From Panorpa germanica (lineage: Eukaryota > Arthropoda > Insecta > Mecoptera > Panorpidae), in contig OY783204.1 of NCBI GenBank assembly GCA_963678705.1, positions 13,588,759 through 13,652,758 on the forward strand: DNA of 64,000 nucleotides. Direction: 5' to 3'. Below are positions 36,921 through 50,266 of this stretch, in pieces. Positions within the stretch are counted from its first letter, which is position 1; each line of letters begins with the position of its first letter. The notes beneath the pieces are model-generated. The model was not told the DNA's origin and searched no databases. It worked only from the letters and a program-made list of their open reading frames with translations. The position numbers were made by a program, and so were the translations under genes.

Positions 36921-38048
36921 AGGGTAAATTAACACAAATTTAAAACAAACTTAAATACTTTTCGTTTGAAAAAGTATTCATATAATTTATTTAATTTTTT
37001 TCCATAATTAATTTCTCACTTTTAATCACTTTTTTCACCTAAAGTAGCAGGAGCCGATCACACACATAGTAGATAGGAACCACTTGTGTTGCAAAGCAAT
37101 ATTAACGTCCTTGTAAACCAATACGTAGGTCTTCCTTTTTGTATTAAGTCCCATCTGTCTTGCCAGAGCTTATGCATATATGCATTCATCCCTTTGGCAA
37201 TATATTTGGTATCGTCTCCAGACTTTTATCCTACAGCCGCATTAACTTTAAATCCTCGAAATTTGTCGCATTAATTTTAAATCATCAAAATTTGATTTTT
37301 TTAGTTCTAGCGTAATTTGTACTTGAGTAAGTGCATGAGTGATTATTAAATCTAAAGGAATTGTCCCCAATATCACTTGCACCACTTCTGTAGATACAGT
37401 TCTGCAACAACGCGTCATCGTCAATAACATAGTTCTTTGCATGGAAGATCTGGAAGATTGATCCTGTAATACCATGCCGAAGCACAATACACAACTATAA
37501 GCATAAATGCCCCCTTGTATAGTGTCGGCATAGTTGCCGAGTTTAAGCTTCATTCCGTCCTTGTGACACGCGCAAGGTGTGTTACAAGTTTATCATTCGT
37601 TGTTACTGTATTTGTCTCGTAGCTTTGTAGCTTCAAGAAACTACAGATTTTATATATAGCAGGTCGAGAACGGCTTTCTAGGGTTTCTGTACTATTTGCA
37701 CCGATAAGGATCACATTATCGTTGGCAAAACATATGCCTACACAACCTTTCGAGTGAGAAACACAGTTCTCGTCGAATACCATGTTTCAGAGCTTAGGCC
37801 CCATTACAGATCGCTGAGGACAACCTTTAGATAGTCGCCTTTTCATGGAACGGTACTTGGTTTGTAAAATAATGTTCGACAATGAAAATAGTTCTCCATA
37901 GCGCAGTAGACGTACCTATAGGTTCTTGCCGGTCTAATTCTTTGAAGGTCACTTGGCCACCGGACATAAACAAAGGCACACTAAATTTCTATAAATATCT
38001 CATATACATACTTGTACTTATGCCTACTTACTTACCATTTGTTTGTTA
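36463..38048. repeat. Satellite unit 24
   Basis: RT remnant at 37058-37918 (-), with the LWN Trp-to-TGA lesion. First part shares 'cttagttgatag', 'gcactaattaatg', CGCGTATACGCG and 'gtaagaacac' with unit 33; second part is of the unit 6/10 type. Confidence 0.95.
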
Positions 38049-39634
38049 CCATTGAATGTTCATGAACGATCAATTACTATTTCCAAGAAAACCGCATATA
38101 TTGTTGACTTAATCACTTATAACAATTAATACACTCTCATTATTATTTAAAACACGCATTTATATAAACTAATTCTTGTGTTTTAATATTATTTATAGTT
38201 AATGTTATTCGACTTACTTGATAGTGGGCGGCAACCTTTTGTCTTCCGTATATTTGTAGTGTTTATATGAGGTCTTCCTTATATATCTCTACAGATTTCT
38301 TGAATTTTAAACCACTTGATGTTTAAGCACTAACACTAACCTAATTATTATCACTTTTTTTGTCTATCGCACTTATTAATGTCTTATATCAAACATCAAA
38401 GTTACAAATTTGAGGTTATGTTTATAAGACCGCGTGTACGCGTAATGAAAAATTCGTTTTTAACACTGGTTTCCAACTGTCAAACTTTTGTAAAAACACT
38501 TTGTTTAGGGTAAATTAACACAAATTTAAAACAAACTTAAATACTTTTCGTTTGAAAAAGTATTCATATAATTTATTTAATTTTTTTCCATAATTAATTT
38601 CTCACTTTTAATCACTTTTTTTACCTAAAGTAGCAGGAGCCGATCACACACATAGTAGATAGGAACCACTTGTGTTGCAAAGCAATATTAACGTCCTTGT
38701 TAACCAATACGTAGGTCTTCCTTTTTGTATTAAGTTCCATCTGTCTTGCCAGAGCTTATGCATATATGCATTCATCTCTTTGGCAATATATTTGGTATCG
38801 TCTCCAGACTTTTATCCTACAGCCGCATTAACTTTAAATCCTCGACACTTGTCGCATTAATTTTAAATCATCAAAATTTGATTTTTTCAGTTCTAGCGTA
38901 ATTTGTACTTGAGTAAGTGCATGAGTGATTTTTAAATCTAAAGAAATTGTCCCCAATATCACTTGCACCACTTCTGTAGATACAGTTCTGCAACAACGCG
39001 TCATCGTCAATAACATAGTTCTTTGCATGGAAGATCTAGAAGATTGATCCTGTAATACCATGCTGAAGCACAATACACAACTATTAGCATAAATGCCCCC
39101 TTGTATAGTGTAGGCATAGTTGCCGAGTTTAAGCTTCATTCCGTCCTTGTGACACGCGCAAGGTGTGTTACAAGTTTATCATTCGTTGTTACTGTATTTG
39201 TCTCGTAGCTTTGTAGCTTCAAGAAACTACAGATTTTATATATAGCAGGTCAAAAACGGCTTTCTAGGGTTTCTGTACTATTTGCACCGATAAGGATCAC
39301 ATTATCGTTGGCAAAACATATGCCTACACAACCTTTCGAGTGAGAAACACAGTTCTCGTCGAATACCATGTTCCAGAGCTCAGGCCCCATTACAGATCGC
39401 TGAGGACAACCTTTAGATAGTCGCCTTTTCATGGAACGGTACTCGGTTTGTAAAATAATGTTCGACAATGAAAATAGTTCTCCATAGCGCAGTAGACGTA
39501 CCTATAGGTTTTTGCCGGTGTAATTCTTTAAAGGTTACTTGGCCACCGGACATCAACAAAGGCACATTGAGTTTCTATAAATATCTCATATACATACTTG
39601 TACTTATGCCTACTTACTTACCATTTGTTTGTTA
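38049..39634. repeat. Satellite unit 25
   Basis: RT remnant at 38644-39504 (-), with the Arg-to-TGA lesion of units 7, 11 and 14. Private 'aagaaattgtcc', 'gatctagaag' and 'ggtgtaattctt'. Confidence 0.95.
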
Positions 39635-41220
39635 CCATTGAATGTACATGAACGATCAATCACTATTTCCAAGAAAACCGCATATATTGTTCACTTAATT
39701 ACTTATAACAATTAATACACTCTCATTATTAATTAAAACACGCATTTATATAAACTAATTCTTGTGTTTTAATATTATTTATAGTTAATGTTATTCGACT
39801 TACTTTATAGTGGGCGGCAACCTTTTGTCTTCCGTATATTTGTAGTGTTTATATGAGGTCTTCCTTATATATCTCTACAGATTTCTTGAATTTTAAACCA
39901 CTTGATGTTTTAGCACTAACACTAACCTAATTATTATCACTTTTTTTGTCTATCGCACTTATTAATGTCTTATATCAAACATCAAAGTTACAAATTTGAG
40001 GTTATGTTTATAAGACCGCGTGTACGCGTAATGAAAAATTCGTTTTTAACACTGGTTTCCAACTGTCAAACTTTTGTAAAAACACTTTGTATAGGGTAAA
40101 TTAACACAAATTTAAAACAAACTTAAATACTTTTCGTTTGAAAAAGTATTCATATAATTTATTTAATTTTTTTCCATAATTAATTTCTCACTTTTAATCA
40201 CTTTTTTCACCTAAAGTAGCAGGAGCCGATCACACACATAGTAGATAGGAACCACTTGTGTTGCAAAGCAATATTAACGTCCTTGTAAACCAATACGTAG
40301 GTCTTCCTTTTTGTATTAAGTCCCATCTGTCTTGCCAGAGCTTATGCATATATGCATTCATATCTTTGGCAATATATTTGGTATCGTCTCCAGACTTTTA
40401 TCCTACAGCCGCATTAACTTTAAATCCTCGAAATTTGTCGCATTAATTTTAAATCATCAAAATTTGATTTTTTCAGTTCTAGCGTAATTTGTACTTGAGT
40501 AAGTGCATGAGTGATTTTTAAATCTAAAGGAATTGTCCCCAATATCACTTGAACCACTTCTGTAGATACAGTTCTGCAACAACGCGTCATCGTCAATAAC
40601 ATAGTTCTTTGCATGGAAGATCTCGAAGATTAATCCTGTAATACCATGCCGAAGCACAATACACAACTATTAGCATAAATGCCCCCTTGTATAGTGTCGG
40701 CATATTTGCCGAGTTTAAGCTTTATTCCGTCCTTGTGACACGCGCAAGGTGTGTTACAAGTTTATCATTCGTTGTTACTGTATTTGTTTCGTAGCTTTGT
40801 AGCTTCAAGAAACTACAGATTTTATATATAGCAGGTCGAGAACGGCTTTCTAGGGTTTCTGTACTATTTGCACCGATAAGGATCACATTATCGTTGGCAA
40901 TACATATGTCTACACAACCTTTCGAGTGAGAAACACAGTTCTCGCCGAATACTATGTTCCAGAGCTCAGGCCCCATTACAGATCGCTGAGGACAACCTTT
41001 AGATAGTTGCCTCTTCATGGAACGGTAATCGGTTTGTAAAATAATGTTCGACAATGAAAATAGTTCTCCATAGCGCAGTAGACGTACCTATAGGTTTTTG
41101 CCGGTCTAATTCTTTGAAGGTCACATGGCCACCGGACATAAACAAAGGCACACTGAATTTCTATAAATATCTCATATACATACTTGTACTTATGCCTACT
41201 TACTTACCATTTGTTTGTTA
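39635..41220. repeat. Satellite unit 26
   Basis: RT remnant at 40230-41090 (-), unit 8 type with TAA in-frame stop. Private 'tattaattaaaa', 'cttgaaccac' and 'atctcgaag'. Confidence 0.95.
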
Positions 41221-42806
41221 CCATTGAATGTTCATGAACGATCAATCACTATTTCCAAGAAAACCGCATATATTGTTCACTTAATTACTTATACCAATTA
41301 ATACACTCTCATTATTATTTAAAACACGCATTTATATAAACTAATTCTTGTGTTTTAATATTATCTATAGTTAATGTTATTCGACTTACTTGATAGTGGG
41401 CGGCAACCTTTTGTCTTCCGTATATTTGTAGTGTTTATATGAGGTCTTCCTTATATATCTCTACAGATTTCTTGAATTTTAAACCACTTGATGTTTTAGC
41501 ACTAACACTAACCTAATTATTATCACTTTTTTTGTCTATCGCACTTATTAATGTCTTATATCAAACATCAAAGTTACAAATTTGAGGTTATGTTTATAAG
41601 ACCGCGTGTACGCGTAATGAAAAATTCGTTTTTAACACTGGTTTCCAACTGTCAAACTTTTGTAAAAACACTTTGTATAGGGTAAATTAACACAAATTTA
41701 AAACAAACTTAAATACTTTTCGTTTGAAAAAGTATTCATATAATTTATTTATTATTTTTTCATAATTAATTTCTCACTTTTAATCACTTTTTTCACCTAA
41801 AGTAGCAGGAGCCGATTACACACATAGTAGATAGGAACCACTTGTGTTGCAAAGCGATATTAACGTCCTTGTAAACCAATACGTAGGTCTTCCTTTTTGT
41901 ATTAAGTCCCATCTGTCTTGCCAGAGATTATGCATATATGCATTCATATCTTTGGCAATATATTTGGTATCGTCTCCAGACTTTTATCCTACAGCCGCAT
42001 TAACTTTAAATCCTCGAAATTTGTCGCATTAATTTTAAATCATCAAAATTTGATTTTTTCAGTTCTAGCGTAATTTGTACTTGAGTAAGTGCATGAGTGA
42101 TTTTTAAATCTAAAGGAATTGTCCCCAATATCACTTGCACCACTTCTGTAGATACAGTTCTGCAACAACGCGTCATCGTCAATAACATAGTTCTTTGCAT
42201 GGAAGATCTGGAAGATTAATCCTGTAATACCATGCCGAAGCACAATACACAACTATTAGCATAAATGCCCCCTTGTATAGTGTCGGCATATTTGCCGAGT
42301 TTAAGCTTTATTCCGTCCTTGTGACACGCGCAAGGTGTGTTACAAGTTTATCATTCGTTGTTACTGTATTTGTTTCGTAGCTTTGTAGCTTCAAGAAACT
42401 ACAGATTTTATATATAGCAGGTCGAGAACGGCTTTCTAGGGTTTCTGTACTATTTGCACCGATAAGGATCACATTATCGTTGGCAATACATATGTCTACA
42501 CAATTTTTCGAGTGAGAAACACAGTTCTCGCCGAATACTATGTTCCAGAGCTCAGGCCCCATTACAGATCGCTGAGGACAACCTTTAGATAGTTGCCTCT
42601 TCATGGAACGGTAATCGGTTTGTAAAATAATGTTCGACAATGAAAATAGTTCTCCATAGCGCAGTAGACGTACCTATAGGTTTTTGCCGGTCTAATTCTT
42701 TGAAGGTCACATGGCCACCGGACATAAACAAAGGCACACTGAATTTCTATAAATATCTCATATACATACTTGTACTTATGCCTACTTACTTACCATTTGT
42801 TTGTTA
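41221..42806. repeat. Satellite unit 27
   Basis: RT remnant at 41816-42676 (-). Shares 'ccagagattatg' with unit 29, identifying them as dimer partners. Private 'cacaatttttcgag' and 'gccgattaca'. Confidence 0.95.
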
Positions 42807-43707
42807 CCACTGAATGTTCATGAACGATCAATCACTATTTCCAAGAAAACCGCATATATTGTTCACTTAATCACTTATAACAATTAATACAATCTCATTA
42901 TTATTTAAAACACGCATTTATATAAACTAATTCTTGTGTTTTAATATTATTTATAGTTAATGTTATTCGACTTACTTGATAGTGGGCAGCAACTTTTTGT
43001 CTTCCGTATATTTGTAGTGTTTATATGAGGTCTTCCTTATATATCTCTACAGATTTCTTGAATTTTAAACCACTTGATGTTTTAGCACTAACACTAACCT
43101 AATTATTATCACTTTTTTTTTCTATCGCACTTATTAATGTCTTATATCAAACATCAAAGTTACAAATTTGAGGTTATGTTTATAAAACCGCGTGTACGCG
43201 TAATGAAAAATTCGTTTTTAACACTGGTTTCCAACTGTCAAACTTTTGTAAAAACACTTTGTATAGGGTAAATTTACACAAATTTAAAACAAACTTAAAT
43301 ACTTTTCGTTTGAAAAAGTATTCATATAATTTATTTAATTTTTTTCCATAATTAATTTCTCACTTTTATTCACTTTTTTCACCTAAAGTAGCAGGAGCCG
43401 ATCACACACATAGTAGATAGGAACCACTTGTGTTGCAAAGCAATATTAACGTCCTTGTAAACCAATACGTAGGTCTTCCTTTTTGTATTAAGTCCCATCT
43501 GTCTTGCCAGAGTTTATGCTTATATGCATTCATCTCTTTGGCAATATATTTGGTATCGTCTCCAGTCTTTTATCCTACAGCCGCATTAACTTTAAATCAT
43601 CAAAATTTGTCGCATTAATTTTAAATCATCAGAATTTGATTTTTTCAGTTCTAGCGTAATTTGTACTTGAGTAAGTGCATGAGTGATTTTTAAATCTAAA
43701 GGAATTG
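42807..43707. repeat. Satellite unit 28, truncated at position 901
   Basis: Only unit positions 1-901 are present; the RT remnant is reduced to its C-terminal part (43402-43707, -). It is nearly identical to the start of unit 30 ('ccactgaatg', 'gtaaatttacac', 'gggcagcaac'). Confidence 0.95.
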
Positions 43708-43715
43708 AATCTCTA
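43700..43715. other. Deletion joint between units 28 and 29
   Basis: 'aaggaattg' (normally followed by 'tcccc') is joined through one extra A (43708) to 'atctctacag' (normally preceded by 'tat'). Spacing of the flanking landmarks is 666 bp instead of 1,586, so 920 bp are missing. No shared bases at the ends, which suggests end-joining rather than homologous recombination. Confidence 0.9.
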
Positions 43716-45058
43716 CAGATTTCTTGAATTTTAAACCACTTGATGTTTTAGCACTAACACTAACCTAATTATTATCACTTTTTTTGTCTATCGCACTTAT
43801 TAATGTCTTATATCAAACATCAAAGTTACAAATTTGAGGTTATGTTTATAAGACCGCGTGTACGCGTAATGAATAATTCGTTTTTAACACTGGTTTCCAA
43901 CTGTCAAACTTTTGTAAAAACACTTTGTATAGGGTAAATTAACACAAATTTAAAACAAACTTAAATACTTTTCGTTTGAAAAAGTATTCATATAATTTAT
44001 TTAATATTTTTCCATAATTAATTTCTCACTTTTAATCACTTTTTTCACCTAAAGTAGCAGGAGCCGATCACACACATAGTAGATAGGAACCACTTGTGTT
44101 GCAAAGCAATATTAACGTCCTTGTAAACCAATACGTAGGTCTTCCTTTTTGTATTAAGTCCCATCTGTCTTGCCAGAGATTATGCATATATGCATTCATA
44201 TCTTTGGCAATATATTTGGTATCGTCTCCAGACTTTTATCCTACAGCCGCATTAACTTTAAATCCTCGAAATTTGTCGCATTAATTTTAAATCATCAAAA
44301 TTTGATTTTTTCAGTTCTAGCGTAATTTGTACTTGAGTAAGTGCATGAGTGATTTTTAAATCTAAAGGAATTGTCCCCAATATCACTTGCACCACTTCTG
44401 TAGATACAGTTCTGCAACAACGCGTCATCGTCAATAACATAGTTCTTTGCATAGAAGATCTGGAAGATTAATCCTGTAATACCATGCCGAAGCACAATAC
44501 ACAACTATTAGCATAAATGCCCACTTGTATAGTGTCGGCATATTTGCCGAGTTTAAGCTTTATTCCGTCCTTGTGACACGCGCAAGGTGTGTTACAAGTT
44601 TATCATTCGTTGTTACTGTATTTGTTTCGTAGCTTTGTAGCTTCAAGAAACTACAGATTTTATATATAGCAGGTCGAGAACGGCTTTCTAGGGTTTCTGT
44701 ACTATTTGCACCGATAAGGATCACATTATCGTTGGCAATACATATGTCTACACAACCTTTAGAGTGAGAAACACAGTTCTCGCCGAATACTATGTTCCAG
44801 AGCTCAGGCCCCATTACAGATCGCTGAGGACAACCTTTAGATAGTTGCCTCTTCATGGAACGGTAATCGGTTTGTAAAATAATGTTCGACAATGAAAATA
44901 GTTCTCCATAGCGCAGTAGACGTACCTATAGGTTTTTGCCGGTCTAATTCTTTGAAGGTCACATGGCCACCGGACATAAACAAAGGCACACTGAATTTCT
45001 ATAAATATCTCATATACATACTTGTACTTATGCCTACTTACTTACCATTTGTTTGTTA
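43709..45058. repeat. Satellite unit 29, lacking its first 236 bp
   Basis: Starts at unit position 237 ('atctctacag') directly after the joint and one extra A. RT remnant complete at 44068-44928 (-), unit 27 type with TAA stop. Private 'gcccacttg' and 'ctttagagtg'. Confidence 0.95.
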
Positions 45059-46644
45059 CCACTGAATGTTCATGAACGATCAATCACTATTTCCAAGAAA
45101 ACCGCATATATTGTTCACTTAATCACTTATAACAATTAATACAATCTCATTATTATTTAAAACACGCATTTATATAAACTAATTCTTGTGTTTTAATATT
45201 ATTTATAGTTAATGTTATTCGACTTACTTGATAGTGGGCAGCAACTTTTTGTCTTCCGTATATTTGTAGTGTTTATATGAGGTCTTCCTTATATATCTCT
45301 ACAGATTTCTTGAATTTTAAACCACTTGATGTTTTAGCACTAACACTAACCTAATTATTATCACTTTTTTTTTCTATCGCACTTATTAATGTCTTATATC
45401 AAACATCAAAGTTACAAATTTGAGGTTATGTTTATAAAACCGCGTGTACGCGTAATGAAAAATTCGTTTTTAACACTGGTTTCCAACTGTCAAACTTTTG
45501 TAAAAACACTTTGTATAGGGTAAATTTACACAAATTTAAAACAAACTTAAATACTTTTCGTTTGAAAAAGTATTCATATAATTTATTTAATTTTTTTCCA
45601 TAATTAATTTCTCACTTTTATTCACTTTTTTCACCTAAAGTAGCAGGAGCCGATCACACACATAGTAGATAGGAACCACTTGTGTTGCAAAGCAATATTA
45701 ACGTCCTTGTAAACCAATACGTAGGTCTTCCTTTTTGTATTAAGTCCCATCTGTCTTGCCAGAGTTTATGCTTATATGCATTCATCTCTTTGGCAATATA
45801 TTTGGTATCGTCTCCAGTCTTTTATCCTACAGCCGCATTAACTTTAAATCATCAAAATTTGTCGCATTAATTTTAAATCATCAGAATTTGATTTTTTCAG
45901 TTCTAGCGTAATTTGTACTTGAGTAAGTGCATGAGTGATTTTTAAATCTAAAGGAATTGTCCCCAATATCACTTGCACCACTTCTGTAGATACAGTTCTG
46001 CAACAACGCGTCATCGTCAATAACATAGTTCTTTGCATGGAAGATCTGGAAGATTGATCCTGTAATACCATGCCAAAGCACAATACACAACTATAAGCAT
46101 AAATGCCCCCTTGTATAGTGTCGGCATAGTTGCCGAGTTTAAGCTTCATTCCGTCCTTGTGACACGCGCAAGGTGTGTTACAAGTTTATCATTCGTTGTT
46201 ACTGTATTTGTCTCGTAGCTTTGTAGCTTCAAGAAACTACAGATTTTATATATAGCAGGTCGAGAACGGCTTTCTAGGGTTTCTGTACTATTTGCACCGA
46301 TAAGGATCACATTATCGTTGGCAAAACATATGCCTACACAACCTTTCGAGTGAGAAACACAGTTCTCGTCGAATACCATGTTTCAGAGCTTAGGCCCCAT
46401 TACAGATCGCTGAGGACAACCTTTAGATAGTCGCCTTTTCATGAAACGGTACTTGGTTTGTAAAATAATGTTCGACAATGAAAATAGTTCTCCATAGCGC
46501 AGTAGACGTACCTATAGGTTCTTGCCGGTCTAATTCTTTGAAGGTCACTTGGCCACCGGACATAAACAAAGGCACACTAAATTTCTATAAATATCTCATA
46601 TACATACTTGTACTTATGCCTACTTACTTACCATTTGTTTGTTA
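45059..46644. repeat. Satellite unit 30
   Basis: RT remnant at 45654-46514 (-), with the LWN Trp-to-TGA lesion. First half is nearly identical to unit 28, second half follows the unit 6/10/17 type. Private 'tcatgaaacgg' near 46441. Confidence 0.95.
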
Positions 46645-48230
46645 CCATTGAATGTTCATGAACGATCAATTACTATTTCCAAGAAAACCGCATATATTGT
46701 TGACTTAATCACTTATAACAATTAATACACTCTCATTATTATTTAAAACACGCATTTATATAAACTAATTCTTGTGTTTTAATATTATTTATAGTTAATG
46801 TTATTCGACTTACTTGATAGTGGGCGGCAACCTTTTGTCTTCCGTATATTTGTAGTGTTTATATGAGGTCTTCCTTATATATCTCTACAGATTTCTTGAA
46901 TTTTAAACCACTTGATGTTTAAGCACTAACACTAACCTAATTATTATCACTTTTTTTGTCTATCGCACTTATTAATGTCTTATATCAAACATCAAAGTTA
47001 CAAATTTGAGGTTATGTTTATAAGACCGCGTGTACGCGTAATGAAAAATTCGTTTTTAACACTGGTTTCCAACTGTCAAACTTTTGTAAAAATACTTTGT
47101 TTAGGGTAAATTAACACAAATTTAAAACAAACTTAAATACTTTTCGTTTGAAAAAGTATTCATATAATTTATTTAATTTTTTTCCATAATTAATTTCTCA
47201 CTTTTAATCACTTTTTTCACCTAAAGTAGCAGGAGCCGATCACACACATAGTAGATAGGAACCACTTGTGTTGCAAAGCAATATTAACGTCCTTGTTAAC
47301 CAATACGTAGGTCTTCCTTTTTGTATTAAGTTCCATCTGTCTTGCCAGAGCTTATGCATATATGCATTCATCTCTTTGGCAATATATTTGGTATCGTCTC
47401 CAGACTTTTATCCTACAGCCGCATTAACTTTAAATCCTCGACACTTGTCGCATTAATTTTAAATCATCAAAATTTGATTTTTTTAGTTCTAGCGTAATTT
47501 GTACTTGAGTAGGTGCATGAGTGATTTTTAAATCTAAAGGAATTGTCCCCAATATCACTTGCACCACTTCTGTAGATACAGTTCTGCAACAACGCGTCAT
47601 CGTCAATAACATAGTTCTTTGCATGGAAGATCTGGAAGATTGATCCTGTAATACCATGCCGAAGCACAATACACAACTATTAGCATAAATGCCCCCTTGT
47701 ATAGTGTCGGCATAGTTGCCGAGTTTAAGCTTCATTCCGTCCTTGTGACACGCGCAAGGTGTGTTACAAGTTTATCATTCGTTGTTACTGTATTTGTCTC
47801 GTAGCTTTGTAGCTTCAAGAAACTACAGATTTTATATATAGCAGGTCGAGAACGGCTTTCTAGGGTTTCTGTACTATTTGCACCGATAAGGATCACATTA
47901 TCGTTGGCAAAACATATGCCTACGCAACCTTTCGAGTGAGAAACACAGTTCTCGTCGAATACCATGTTCCAGAGCTCAGGCCCCATTACAGATCGCTGAG
48001 GACAACCTTTAGATAGTCGCCTTTTCATGGAACGGTACTCGGTTTGTAAAATAATGTTCGACAATGAAAATAGTTCTCCATAGCGCAGTAGACGTACCTA
48101 TAGGTTTTTGCCGGTCTAATTCTTTGAAGGTCACTTGGCCACCGGACATCAACAAAGGCACATTGAGTTTCTATAAATATCTCATATACATACTTGTACT
48201 TATGCCTACTTACTTACCATTTGTTTTTTA
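46645..48230. repeat. Satellite unit 31
   Basis: RT remnant at 47240-48100 (-). Near twin of unit 18 ('gttaaccaatac', 'gtaggtgcatg'). Private 'cctacgcaac' and, at the end, 'catttgtttttt'. Confidence 0.95.
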
Positions 48231-49808
48231 CCATTGAATGTACATGAACGATCAATCACTATTTCCAAGAAAACCGCATATATTGTTCACTTAATTACTT
48301 ATAACAATTAATACACTCTCATTATTATTTAAAACACGCATTTATATAAACTAATTCTTGTGTTTTAATATTATTTATAGTTAATGTTATTCGACTTACT
48401 TGATAGTGGGCGGCAACCTTTTGTCTTCCGTATATTTGTAGTGTTTATATGAGGTCTTCCTTATATATCTCTACAGATTTCTTGAATTTTAAACCACTTG
48501 ATGTTTTAGCACTAACACTAACCTAATTATTATCACTTTTTTTGTCTATCGCACTTATTAATGTCTTATATCAAACATCAAAGTTACAAATTTGAGGTTA
48601 TGTTTATAAGACCGCGTGTACGCGTAATGAAAAATTCGTTTTTAACACTGGTTTCCAACTGTCAAACTTTTGTAAAAACACTTTGTTTAGGGTAAATTAA
48701 CACAAATTTAAAACAAACTTAAATACTTTTCGTTTGAAAAAGTATTTATATAATTTATTTAATTTTTTTCCACAATTAATTTCTCACTTTTAATCACTTT
48801 TTTCTCCTAAAGTAGCAGAAGCCGATCACACACATAGTAGATAGGAACCACTTGTGTTGCAATGCAATATTAACGTCCTTGTAAACCAATACGTAGGTCT
48901 TCCCTTTTGTATTAAGTCCCATCTGTCTTGCCAGAGCTTATGCATATATGCATTCATCTCTTTGGCAATATATTTGGTATTGTCTCCAGACTTTTATCCT
49001 ACAGCCGCATTAACTTTAAATCCTCGAAATTTGTCGCATTAATTTTAAATCATCAAAATTTGATTTTTTCAGTTCTAGCGTAATTTGTACTTGAGTAAGT
49101 GATTTATAAATCTAAAGGAATTGTCCCCAATATCACTTGCACCACTTCTGTAGATACAGTTCTGCAACAACGCGTCATCGTCAATAACATAGTTCTTTGC
49201 ATGGAAGATCTGGAAAATTGATCCTGTAATACCATGCTGAAGCACAATACACAACTATTAGCATAAATGCCCCCTTGTATAGTGTCGGCATAGTTGCCGA
49301 GTTTAAGCTTCATTCCGTCCTTGTGACACGCGCAAGGTGTGTTACAAGTTTATCATTCGTTGTTACTGTATTTGTTTCGTAGCTTTGTAGCTTCATGAAA
49401 CTACAGATTTTATATATAGCAGGTCGAGAACGGCTTTCTAGGGTTTCTGTACTATTTGCACCGATAAGGATCACATTATCGTTGGCAAAACATATGTCTA
49501 CACAACCTTTCGAGTGAGAAACACAGTTCTCGTCGAATACCATGTTCCAGAGCTCAGGCCCCATTACAGATCGCTGAGGATAACCTTTAGATAGTTGCCT
49601 TTTCATGGAACGGTAATCGGTTTGTAAAATAATGTTCGACAATGAAAATAGTTCTCCATAGCGCAGTAGACGTACCTATAGGTTTTTGCCGGTCTAATTC
49701 TTTGAAGGTCACCTGGCCACCGGACATCAACAAAGGCACACTGAATTTCTATAAATATCTCATATACATACTTGTACTTATGCCTACTTACTTACCATTT
49801 GTTTGTTA
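48231..49808. repeat. Satellite unit 32 (1,578 bp)
   Basis: RT remnant at 48826-49678 (-). Carries the same 8-bp deletion as unit 23 (near 49100) plus 'tttccacaatta' and 'gaggataacc'. Private 'gttgcaatgc' and 'agcagaagcc'. Confidence 0.95.
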
Positions 49809-50266
49809 CCATTGAATGTTCATGAACGATCAATCACTATTTCCAAGAAAACCGCATATATTGTTCACTTAATCACTTATAACAATTAATACACTCTTAT
49901 TATTATTTAAAACACGCATTTATATAAACTAATTCTTGTGTTTTAATATTATTTATAGTTAATGTTATTCGACTTAGTTGATAGTGGGTGGCAACCTTTT
50001 GTCTTCCGTATATTTGTAGTGTTTATATGAGGTCTTCCTTATATATCTCTACAGATTTCTTGAATTTTAAACCACTTAATGTTTTAGCACTAACACTAAC
50101 CTAATTATTATCACTTTTTTTGTCTATCGCACTAATTAATGTCTTATATCAAACATCAAAGTTACAAATTTGAGGTTATGTTTATAAGACCGCGTATACG
50201 CGTAATGAAAAATTAGTTTTTAACACTGGTTTCCAACTGTCAAACTTTTGTAAGAACACTTTGTTT
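48231..50266. repeat. Distant segment copy, right member (units 32-33a)
   Basis: Partner of 34885-36920. The shared deletion and run of rare changes across a unit boundary show that the copied piece spanned more than one unit. Confidence 0.75.

Larger units (their letters stand above)
41221..46644. repeat. Dimer higher-order repeat (units 27-28 and 29-30) with internal deletion
   Basis: Unit 27 pairs with 29 ('ccagagattatg') and unit 28 with 30 ('ccactgaatg', 'gtaaatttacac'). The 920-bp deletion at the 28/29 joint happened after this duplication, because both flanking partial units still match their partners. Confidence 0.8.
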
